Source: Neofusicoccum parvum
Lineage: Eukaryota; Ascomycota; Dothideomycetes; Botryosphaeriales; Botryosphaeriaceae
Assembly (NCBI GenBank): GCA_020912385.1
Contig: CP087220.1
Span: 620,001 to 684,000, forward strand
Reading direction: 5' to 3'
Length of the DNA stretch: 64,000 nt
The notes below the pieces were generated by a model, which worked only from the letters and a program-made list of their open reading frames with translations, made no database searches and was not told the origin of the DNA. Position 1 is the first letter of the stretch, and each line of letters begins with the position of its first letter. Positions 56,788-64,000 of the stretch are shown in pieces. Made by a program: the position numbers and the translations under genes.

Positions 56788-59288
56788 GGTGGATTGCTGG
56801 GAGGATGAGGATGGGACGGGGGTATCGTGGGCGGGACGGTCGTGGGTATCTTGGATGGGGGTATCTTAAAATGCAAAGGAAATGCGGTTGCTTGCGCTGA
56901 AGGGTTGACAAGGACCGGGCGGGTGAAGGGGTATTAATTGAAAGCGGCACCTCGTGCGACCTGCTTTCATGTGGCTGGCCGCGACGTCATCGGTTCGCAA
57001 TTTCCCAGCAACGCCTGCCCTGGTGCGATCGAGCGCCCCTTCCCTCCTCCAGGCCGGCTGGCGTGAGCTATGGCCGAAACAGCTGGTGCTGCCGCATTCG
57101 GGGCCCATCCGAGCCCTCGAGCTTTCCGCATCAAAGGACTGTCCGCTGCGCTGCCCCGGCGATCACTAGCACGCTTTCCCCAGACGGGCCCGCTGCTCGC
57201 GAACGTCATGGGCGGGCTCCACCGTCAGTCCAGCTTGACCAGGTTCGCGCGGATCCCGGCATCGAACAGCACAGCTGAAACTCTCCCCTCTCTCACATGC
57301 GCCTGCCCGTGCTCGCGACGCCGCCGGGCCTCGCCCCGTCCGCGGAGCATATTAACGGCCGCCGTTCCCAACAGCTTTGCGTCCCTTCTGGCGCTGCGGT
57401 GCCGGCCTTGTCGATGCACGCGCGCAGCACGTCCCGGCGGCGATCTCGCGGCCATCCTTGTCCAGCGGCGCCGTCTTCCGTCGGGGGGCATGCACTAGTC
57501 ATTGATCGGGAACCGGCTGGCTTGATTCGCGCTGCCATCATCCAACTTTCTCCCCGCCAGCCTGCCAGGATGACGCCAACAAAATGGCCTGCGAGCTGCT
57601 CATCAGAGTCCTCGTACGCGTGGACTCCCGGTATTCGGCAATTGCCAGCCACCGACGGTGCTGCACCAGGCGCCTGCGCGTGCGAGCAGGATGTCCGTCT
57701 GCAGGACGCCTCTCGCACCGTCTCATTCGCAATTACACGCCGCCGCTGGAGCGTATCAGTACCGCGCAGCCTGATGTTCAGGGGCCAGCGGAAGCGCCTG
57801 CTGCGCCACGGTTCCAGGCCAGCGCCGGCCGGACACTGGCAGCTGGGTGGCTTGCATGCGCCGCACGTGTTCGCGCACGCCGACAGCCGTGTAGGGCCCG
57901 CAGAAACTGTGTACAATTTCGCGGTAAATGGCAGGAGCGACAGCACCAGCCGCGCGTGGCCAGAAACCGTTCCCTGAGCCGGCCAGACCCTGAATCGTGG
58001 GAAAGTGGTGCGCGCACCTGAACCGCTCCCTGAGGCGTTTCTACGTGACACACGTTCCAAGTACGTACGCAATCTTGACGCCACACCTCCAGGACTTGTA
58101 TCATCGCCACCGATCGTCCAAGCAGCTCACATGGCCATCGAGAAACGCATGCCATCGATAATGCCATGCTCTCGAACAGGCACACAGATTCGCGTCTGCT
58201 TCTACATCCAGAATAGCACCATGCAGACCCAGAATCCTCCCTCGATCTTGCGCCGGCCAAAAGAGCCGCGCTCCGCGATATGACGACGCTGTGATGATGT
58301 TTTGCAGCCAGCGATCCGAGATATAAGGGTCTATCTTTTGCGCCCAATGAAGCAGCTTTATCCCAATTTCAATTCCATTCCACTCTGCGCGCTTGGCGAC
58401 AAGCACGTGGCCAATGTCCTCTAAATACGACGAAATGATGATCGTTGAGGTGAATGTCAACAAGTCAAACAATTCACATCCGATCTCACCAACCGTCACA
58501 CTGCCAGTCCGCAAGTGCCCAGATGCAACTGCTGACCGCTTGCCAAAATTGCGCCGTCTCCGCTCTCCTGGATTTCATCTCGCCAAAAAGCCACGATGTG
58601 GATCGAATCAGATCTCCCACGCCCGTGCCGATCCCCCAAACATTGGGATCATCATCCTCCGGTCTAGACTAGCCCTACGGCCATCTACACGCCACTACCC
58701 ACTTGGGGTAGTAGTGAAGAAGGAAACGGCCGCCGATGTGTGAGTCTCGCCCGGCTCTTAAGTATCCACCTACGTCATCACCTGATTGACCTCCCCACAA
58801 CTCTTTTTCGACTTCAACCCCATTTCCGTGCATCACCGCGAAGCAAAGAACTCGCAGCCTCAGCAAACCAATCAAACAAAAAAGTCTCATTTGGCTATGC
58901 CGAGTTGAAGCATTCGTCTGGGCGTCGAAATCTCCTGATGGAATGGAACGGCTTTCTGGACGAATGCTTCAACACCCCACGTGGTTGTGCTTGTCGAGGT
59001 AAGTTCTTGCTGAGTGTCGACCTCAGCGCCCGTTTCCTCACAGTTGTAAAATCTGGAGCAAAAAGTTCGATTTTGCATGTGACTAAACTCCAGTTACCCG
59101 TATACCTTGTCCAGTAAGTTGTCCAGCAAGTAAGACTCCAAAATGGTATATAACCACAGCTCAAACGCCCGCTCGCCCAAATCCCATTAAATCCCATCAT
59201 TAGAGTACCCATACTCTTTACAAGCCACCCCGGGGCCCTATTCACCCCCCTGTAAAACGCCAGGCATATATACAAAAAGAAAGCGCGT
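56788..59288. other. Intergenic, about 2.5 kb, one repeat
   Basis: The GC-rich 57.0-58.1 kb stretch gives overlapping frames on both strands (for example 57293-58084 minus) without any recognisable feature. Holds the inverted repeat at 58905-58974. Confidence 0.5.
58905..58974. repeat. Inverted-repeat element of the GAAGCAT family
   Basis: GTTGAAGCATTCGTCT at 58905-58920 and GGACGAATGCTTCAAC at 58959-58974 are inverted copies separated by 38 bases. Same core as the other elements in the window. Confidence 0.45.
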
Positions 59289-61235
59289 TCACGACCACCT
59301 CGACGTCACACATGCCGCACTCCCAAACCCAATCGTCCACTTCACACTCCCCATCACGACGACCAAAATCCCCAGCCCGGCCGCCACACTCACCACCCCA
59401 TAGATGTACGCGTGCTTCAGCCGCAAGCCCTTCAGCTCCACCACCCACGTGCTCACCGTCGTCAGGCACCCGCAGAACCCGTCCATGACGCCCTCCAGCG
59501 CCTGGCAGCCCAGGCGGCCGCCGCCCATGCTGACCGTGTCGAGCGGGACGTGCTGGAGGACGTACGCCATGCCGAGCACGGCGGTGCCGAACACGTTGGC
59601 GGCGAACGTGCCGAGCGGGAAGCTCGGGATCAGGCGGTTGAGCTTGATCGCGGCGTAGAAGCGCAGCAGGCAGCCGAGCGGCGCGAAGACGCAGGCGAAG
59701 AGCGCCTGGCCGCGCCAGGTCTCGTCGCCGCCGCCGCCGCGGTCGGGCGGCCAGACGGTCATGAAGATGGCGCCGAGCCAGGCGAGCCAGGCGATGGGGA
59801 CCACGGCGCGGTCGAGGATGCGCCGCGTGAGGCGGAAGGGGAGTGTCGGAGTGAGAGGCTCGAGGGCCAGGGCAACGTGCGCGCCGAAGAGGTAAGCGGA
59901 GAGGCAGAGTCCAGTGGTGATGGCAATGACCGCGATTATAGCCATGAAACTATAGCCGCCATTGCGGGGGATGGTGGTGCCGTAGCCAGGGAGCGATGCT
60001 CCAGGAGGGTAAGGGTGGTACAAAGGAGACGGAAGGTCGTTGCTTAATGCAAGAAAGACGTCTCTCATGAAAGACGAGAAGGACGTGAATGAGCCACAGA
60101 ATCCGGTCGTCAGGCCGATGTACAATGGGATGGTCCTTTTCACCCTTCCATGCGCTTCCTTTGCTTCAGCCATTAACCTAGCCATTTCCTCGTCGCCTCT
60201 GCGAGATCTCAAAGCTGGGAAAAACGCGGGTGTGCCCCATTCGTCACGAAAAATGTTCCGGTCTTCTGCAAGGAAGCCCATGACTAGCGCTCCACCCACA
60301 TTGGCCCACAGCTCGCTGAAGATCACCGGCGCTCCGGGGTAGAAAGTGAGCCATTGAACACCGAGGCGAGCGAGAGTCCCCAGAATGGCGAAAAGAATCA
60401 AGTACGAGACGGTGTAGAGCTGCGTCGCAAATTTTGACGCGCGTTTCTGCTGCTGCCCGGTCGTCGACTTGGTTGTCGGCCTGGCTTTTTTTCCAGTCGA
60501 GCTGGAGCCATTGGAGCCAACGTGGCTGCTGTCCTGACCGTGCCTGCTTGGTTTGCTTGACCGCGACTTCGCAGACCGGTCCCTGCTTCGCGGTATCACG
60601 GGCGGCAGAGCACTGAGCTCGGTCAGGTCCTCCTCGTGCTCAAAGGTGTCATCCCCAATGCTGCGCCCCCTGCTTGAGTGCTGGAGCTCGTCTTCTAGAG
60701 AGTCGGGTTGCCACAGTCTCCTCTGGCCGCCTCGTACTACCGGAGGCGGCGCAGCGGCGTCGTCGTCGTAGTCATAGTTGGACGGTAATGTGTACTCGTC
60801 AAGCGCAGAGGGCGCGGTGGGTTTGTGGTGCTGCTCAGCTGATCGTTGCCGAGAATGGCGCGGACGCTTGTCGCTAGTATTACCGCGATGCTTGCTCCGA
60901 TGCGCAGTGTTGCTGCTGCCGCTATGGTGCTTGCTGCGCTGGGTGGTATCGCTGGTACCGCTATGCTGCCTGCTGCGATAGGCGGGCTCGCTGGGGCCGC
61001 TGTGATGTTTGGCTGCAGCATCGGGCCGCGCGGCGGACGGCTGCAGCGGCGTCCAGCTGTTGTGAGCGCTACCGCTGCCGGTGGGGGCGGGTGATGCGCT
61101 GGAGCCGACGTTGTACTCCCTGCTGTCAGCGCGCGAGTGCTCGGTGGCGGGCGGCGAGGTGTGCGATGCTCGCTGGACACCGAAGTGGCTGGTTCTCCTG
61201 GTGTCGCGGCCGCGTGCGGCGCTGGACTCGGCCAT
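59289..61235 (-). CDS. FEX1: Fluoride exporter, fused double CrcB/FEX protein
   Basis: Plasma-membrane fluoride channel protecting against environmental F-. Single exon, 648 residues from ATG 61235; the open frame extends 22 codons further only with a TTG. Two tandem CrcB/FEX halves: the first with LGTLARLGVQW, ELWANVGGALVMGFLAED and GLTTGFCGSFTSFSSFMRD; the second with APLGCLLRFYAAIKLN, FPLGTFAANVFGTAVLGM and VMDGFCGCLTTVSTWVVE. The F-S-S-F and T-T-V-S-T segments correspond to the conserved GxxTxxSTF/FSSF pore motifs. About 280 N-terminal residues are hydrophilic and disordered, including three 13-residue tandem repeats of the form xxRSKHHSGSSNT (60867-61022). Yeast FEX lacks such a long tail. 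Confidence 0.93.
   Translation of the reverse strand: MAESSAARGRDTRRTSHFGVQRASHTSPPATEHSRADSREYNVGSSASPAPTGSGSAHNSWTPLQPSAARPDAAAKHHSGPSEPAYRSRQHSGTSDTTQRSKHHSGSSNTAHRSKHRGNTSDKRPRHSRQRSAEQHHKPTAPSALDEYTLPSNYDYDDDAAAPPPVVRGGQRRLWQPDSLEDELQHSSRGRSIGDDTFEHEEDLTELSALPPVIPRSRDRSAKSRSSKPSRHGQDSSHVGSNGSSSTGKKARPTTKSTTGQQQKRASKFATQLYTVSYLILFAILGTLARLGVQWLTFYPGAPVIFSELWANVGGALVMGFLAEDRNIFRDEWGTPAFFPALRSRRGDEEMARLMAEAKEAHGRVKRTIPLYIGLTTGFCGSFTSFSSFMRDVFLALSNDLPSPLYHPYPPGASLPGYGTTIPRNGGYSFMAIIAVIAITTGLCLSAYLFGAHVALALEPLTPTLPFRLTRRILDRAVVPIAWLAWLGAIFMTVWPPDRGGGGDETWRGQALFACVFAPLGCLLRFYAAIKLNRLIPSFPLGTFAANVFGTAVLGMAYVLQHVPLDTVSMGGGRLGCQALEGVMDGFCGCLTTVSTWVVELKGLRLKHAYIYGVVSVAAGLGILVVVMGSVKWTIGFGSAACVTSRWS
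60867..61022. repeat. 39-bp tandem repeat inside the FEX coding region
   Basis: Three full and one partial unit of 39 bp encode 13-residue blocks such as TQRSKHHSGSSNT and AHRSKHRGNTSDK in the disordered N-terminal region of the exporter. Units differ by several substitutions, so the repeat is not very recent. Confidence 0.7.
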
Positions 61236-61706
61236 AGATAACCTTCCGGCCTGGCGTGGGCCAAGCTGCGCGAACGAGTGGAGCGCTGGTGCGGCGGGCA
61301 AATCCCCCGTTGGCTAGTGGGATCCGGAGGTGTTAGAGGGAGTCGCCGCGGGGCGAAGGGCGCCTCAATGGCCGGCCATGTCGAATGAAGACGCTGCCCT
61401 GTTCTGGTGCTGGACGCCTGGACCAGAGAGTCGTTGTGCCTGGCGCGCGCGCGTGCTCCACCGCCGGTTGCTTGCCAGCCAGCGGATCGCCGGCAGGGAT
61501 GGCGGCCGTCGCCCGCCCTAAGCCCAGCTCTGCCCACAGCCCCTCCACACGGCCGTCGGCGACGCGCAGGATGGCGGGCGGCACCGCTATCTGCGCCGCC
61601 ATCACCACCCTCCCCTTGATAGAAGCACATAATAAAAGGCCGCTGTCCTGCGCGCTTTGTTCCCCCTGCCGTGCTCTCGCCAGCCTCCTCCCACGCCTCC
61701 GCCGCC
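61236..61706. promoter_or_regulatory. Shared promoter of fluoride exporter and UPRT
   Basis: 471 bases between divergent start codons. An AT-rich CATAATAAAAGG about 80 bases before the UPRT start could serve as TATA-like element; otherwise very GC-rich. Confidence 0.4.
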
Positions 61707-62504
61707 ATGTCGTCGTTACCGTCCAATGTTCACGTCTCCACGCACCCGTGTGTCCGCGCGAAGCTCTCGCAGCTGCGCTCCGCCAGCGCAAACCCGCGCG
61801 AAGTCAAGTCCCTGATCCACGAGATCTCCACCATCGTCGGCGTTGAGGCGCTCGCACAGGGCCTCACCACTTCCGCAACAGGCACCGTAAGCTCCCCGTC
61901 GCCCATCCCACCGCTCCCACTCCCGCTATCGCCATGCCGCAAGCCCCCGACCACCCACCCAACTAACCCACACCCTCCCCCGCTCCAGGACCAAAACCCC
62001 ATCGGCTACACCTTCCCCGTCGACACCATCGCGCCCGCCCGCATCTCGCTCGTCCCAATCCTGCGCTCGGGGCTGGGCATGACGGAAGCGCTGCAGTCCG
62101 TCCTGCCCAACCCGGTCCCGGTGCACCACCTGGGCCTGTACCGCGAGAAGACGACGCTGCAGCCGGTCGAGTACTACAACAACCTGCCGTACCACAAGCC
62201 GACGGCGTCGAACCCGGCGACCGCGCCGGGCCCGTCCGAGCTGGCCATCATCGTCGACCCGGTCATCGCGACGGGCGCCACCGCCTGCGCCGCCATCGAC
62301 ACCCTGCGCGACTGGGGCGTCAAGCGCGTCATCGTCTGCGCCGTCATCGCCAGCGAGGGCGGCCTGAAGAAGGCCGCCGAGACGTGGCCCGAGGGCGTCG
62401 AGGTGTTTGTTGGCGGCTGTGATAAGGAGACTGATGATAAGGGCATGATCAAGCCTGGGCTGGGAGATGTCGGTGACAGGCTGTTCTTGACCATTGGCAA
62501 GTAG
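61707..62504 (+). CDS. FUR1: Uracil phosphoribosyltransferase
   Basis: Pyrimidine-salvage enzyme: uracil plus PRPP gives UMP and pyrophosphate, in the cytosol. Exons 61707-61886 and 61989-62504 (102-nt intron, GTAAGC donor, CTCCAG acceptor) give 231 residues, close to the usual size of the fungal enzyme. Signatures: THPCVRAKLSQLRS at the start, EALAQGL, LVPILRSGLGMTEAL, HHLGLYREK, the PRPP loop IIVDPVIATGATACAAI, VCAVIASEGGLKK and the terminal GLGDVGDRLFLTIGK. Loss of this activity confers 5-fluorouracil resistance in yeasts. The ATG chosen gives the standard N-terminus; the frame opens upstream without an ATG nearby. Confidence 0.95.
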   Translation: MSSLPSNVHVSTHPCVRAKLSQLRSASANPREVKSLIHEISTIVGVEALAQGLTTSATGTVSSPSPIPPLPLPLSPCRKPPTTHPTNPHPPPLQDQNPIGYTFPVDTIAPARISLVPILRSGLGMTEALQSVLPNPVPVHHLGLYREKTTLQPVEYYNNLPYHKPTASNPATAPGPSELAIIVDPVIATGATACAAIDTLRDWGVKRVIVCAVIASEGGLKKAAETWPEGVEVFVGGCDKETDDKGMIKPGLGDVGDRLFLTIGK

Positions 62505-63093
62505 CCGTGGATCGAGTGCCACGTGCCGCCTCGGTGGTTGGGAAAAGCTGGGCAATTAGAGCGTGTTATATATCCCTCACTGGGTCCTCTAGTGAAATAA
62601 TGAAAATGAACTTTGATTATAACTAGGATTTCTGGTGTTGCCGTGATCGATTTTTCAGTCGACCAACCCCTACGAGCAAATGAAGTCCGTCTGCAGGTGC
62701 CGATCAGAAGGTCTCGAGGGTGGTGTAGAATCTCTGTGATCGCCAATGCCACGCTCCGTCGCTGATGCTGGTGAAAGACTAATAACATACATGCCAGTAA
62801 ACCCTCCTAGACAACCCCATGAATGGCCCGCTGGCCAAATTTTGAAAGCAATGCTAAGCAGCCCGTGCAGAAACTGTTGATCGAAGTATTAATCAGACCG
62901 TCAGTCAAACCGCCAAAGTGAACCGTGAGTGGAACCGTAAATCGACTTGAGAGCTGGACTGTGAATCTTGCTGTGAGCCATTCCGTAGACCAACCCGTCA
63001 ATCATGCCGTCTTCATCTAATCATCTTGGGAAAACCCAGGTGTCTCCAATCCTGTTCTACTCTCCAAAAGGGCAAAGTAGTTAAGACCCTGAG
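62505..63093. other. Intergenic with a 12-bp tandem repeat
   Basis: Convergent intergenic region between UPRT and the RCC1-repeat gene; contains the repeat at 62863-63018. No gene. Confidence 0.5.
62863..63018. repeat. Degenerate 12-bp minisatellite
   Basis: CCGT-like words recur at 62898, 62910, 62923, 62935, 62959, 62971, 62983, 62995 and 63007, that is at 12-base steps with a single 13-base step. Unit consensus is about CCGTnRATCnAn; roughly twelve units, most of them diverged. Confidence 0.6.
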
Positions 63094-64000
63094 TTAAAAA
63101 CTCCGATCCAACACGAACTGAGGCCTCTCAGCCTTCCATTCGACAAAGGGAACGTCGTCGCCACCAGGCATGTCCTGGCCGTTCGACAGTTTCAATCTCG
63201 GGAAGCGGTCCTGTGCCCACTTGTACCATACGCCCTCCTCGACGGCCGCTCCGTGGTTCCAAGGCTCGTTGAAGGTGGACGGATCGACGCTTGTGGGCTG
63301 AAATAGGAAGGTCAGCGGCAACAATTCCTGTACTGAAAGCCAAAGATTGTTGGCAATTAGACCGACCTGACTAGCCAGTGAGTCCCTGATGATGCAAGAC
63401 TCCTCCAATTTCTTCGACAATTCGTCATTGACAAGGACGAGAGCGCCGCTGTGCCTGCATTGATCACCCCAGTTAGTGTTCTTCCAAACGAGGAGGCTCC
63501 CACATACCATCCAGCGGCAGCAACGCTCAGGGCGAAGTGAGTTCCCAATCCATCACTATCAGCCTCAGCGATCTCCTCTCGCTTGTCCCAGTCGGAACCT
63601 TGCTGCTCAATCCATTCGCTGACTTCTCCAAAAGCATTGAAGTCGCGTGTCGTCATCCGAATCCGGTCTTGGGCTTCGGCCGGGTCCACGCCTCCAGATG
63701 ACAGGAACTTGACCCACTGCCTCTTGACCTCGTCAAACCAGATCTTTCGACCCTTCGTGTAAGCATGCTGAATGAGCTCTCCATCTACCCCGGTATTCCG
63801 GACTCCTCGAAGCCGACTCTCCGCTTCTCCGTAGCCCCCCAGGCCGAGCTGTCCGCGGTTCCTGGACTCCTTGCCATACGAACTTATAGTGCCGTCGATG
63901 TGGAGAGCGTGGTAATGGTAGTCTCCAAGAGCGATAGAGATAACACCAGAGTTCTGAAGAGCTGGAACCCACTTCAGACTTGCTGCGGTGGGGTTCTCGG
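63094..64000 (-). CDS. RCC1-repeat protein (SAF1-like ubiquitin-ligase adaptor candidate), partial
   Basis: The 3' part of a gene that continues past the right edge. Exons from the edge: 64000-63508, 63454-63367 and 63297-63094; introns of 53 and 69 nt are in frame. Starting at the edge the protein reads VPALQNSGVISIALGDYHYH and DGTISSYGKESRNRGQLGLGG, which is an RCC1-type repeat blade. Then come IWFDEVKRQWVKF, GTHFALSVAAAGWHSGALVLV (a second blade-like segment) and a tail with WYKWAQDRFPRL and VEWKAERPQFVLDRSF. In fungi this arrangement is typical of F-box/RCC1 proteins like Saf1; the F-box would lie outside the window, so that part is inference. Confidence 0.8.

Noticed and set aside
57293..58084. 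Minus-strand frame of 263 codons
   Set aside because: Starts without ATG, Arg/Cys-rich random composition, overlapping frames on the other strand equally long.

Overview
The window comes from a filamentous ascomycete (Pezizomycotina) nuclear genome. The evidence is: 47-155 nt introns with GT..AG borders and CTRAY-type branch points; two Zn2Cys6 regulators; a HET-domain gene; a DUF6594 gene; a caspase-like (C14) gene; and a transposon relic with transition-biased, RIP-like decay. I rebuilt exon structures by hand. For nearly every gene listed the spliced exons sum to a multiple of three and join conserved motifs, which supports the models. No rRNA, tRNA, CRISPR or intact transposase was recognised.

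Layout. 0.4-5.3 kb: an anion:cation-symporter-type MFS transporter and a Zn2Cys6 factor. 5.9-10.8 kb: a secreted lysozyme-like protein, a P450 and a small secreted AA1-like protein. 12.2-13.7 kb: a secondary-metabolism-type O-methyltransferase, followed by a decayed repeat block (13.7-14.5 kb). 15.4-17.5 kb: a HET gene. 17.8-30.4 kb: a compact metabolic block with two head-to-head carotenoid/stilbene-cleaving dioxygenases, two NTF2-like proteins, a secreted Asp/Asn-rich protein, an S15/CocE-type hydrolase and a Zn2Cys6 regulator. 31.2-43.4 kb: a small orphan gene, an NmrA-like protein, a SAM methyltransferase, a second P450, a stand-alone histidinol-dehydrogenase-family enzyme, a small cysteine-rich secreted protein and a short-chain dehydrogenase. 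43.5-47.7 kb: DUF6594, a small three-exon gene and a caspase-like gene. 50.6-52.7 kb: a secreted PKD-type protein. 53.9-64 kb: conserved housekeeping-type genes (HAM1-like protein, FEX fluoride exporter, uracil phosphoribosyltransferase, partial RCC1-repeat protein).

How the genes may work together (inference): the block from 17.8 to 30.4 kb, perhaps with the oxidoreductases, methyltransferases and P450s around it, looks like an accessory catabolic or tailoring cluster built around alkene-cleaving dioxygenases, with no PKS, NRPS or terpene synthase in the window. HET, DUF6594 and the caspase-like gene are families often found in fungal self/non-self recognition or regulated cell death. A small dispersed inverted-repeat element (core like TTGAAGCATTCGTCCGGA) occurs at about five places between genes.
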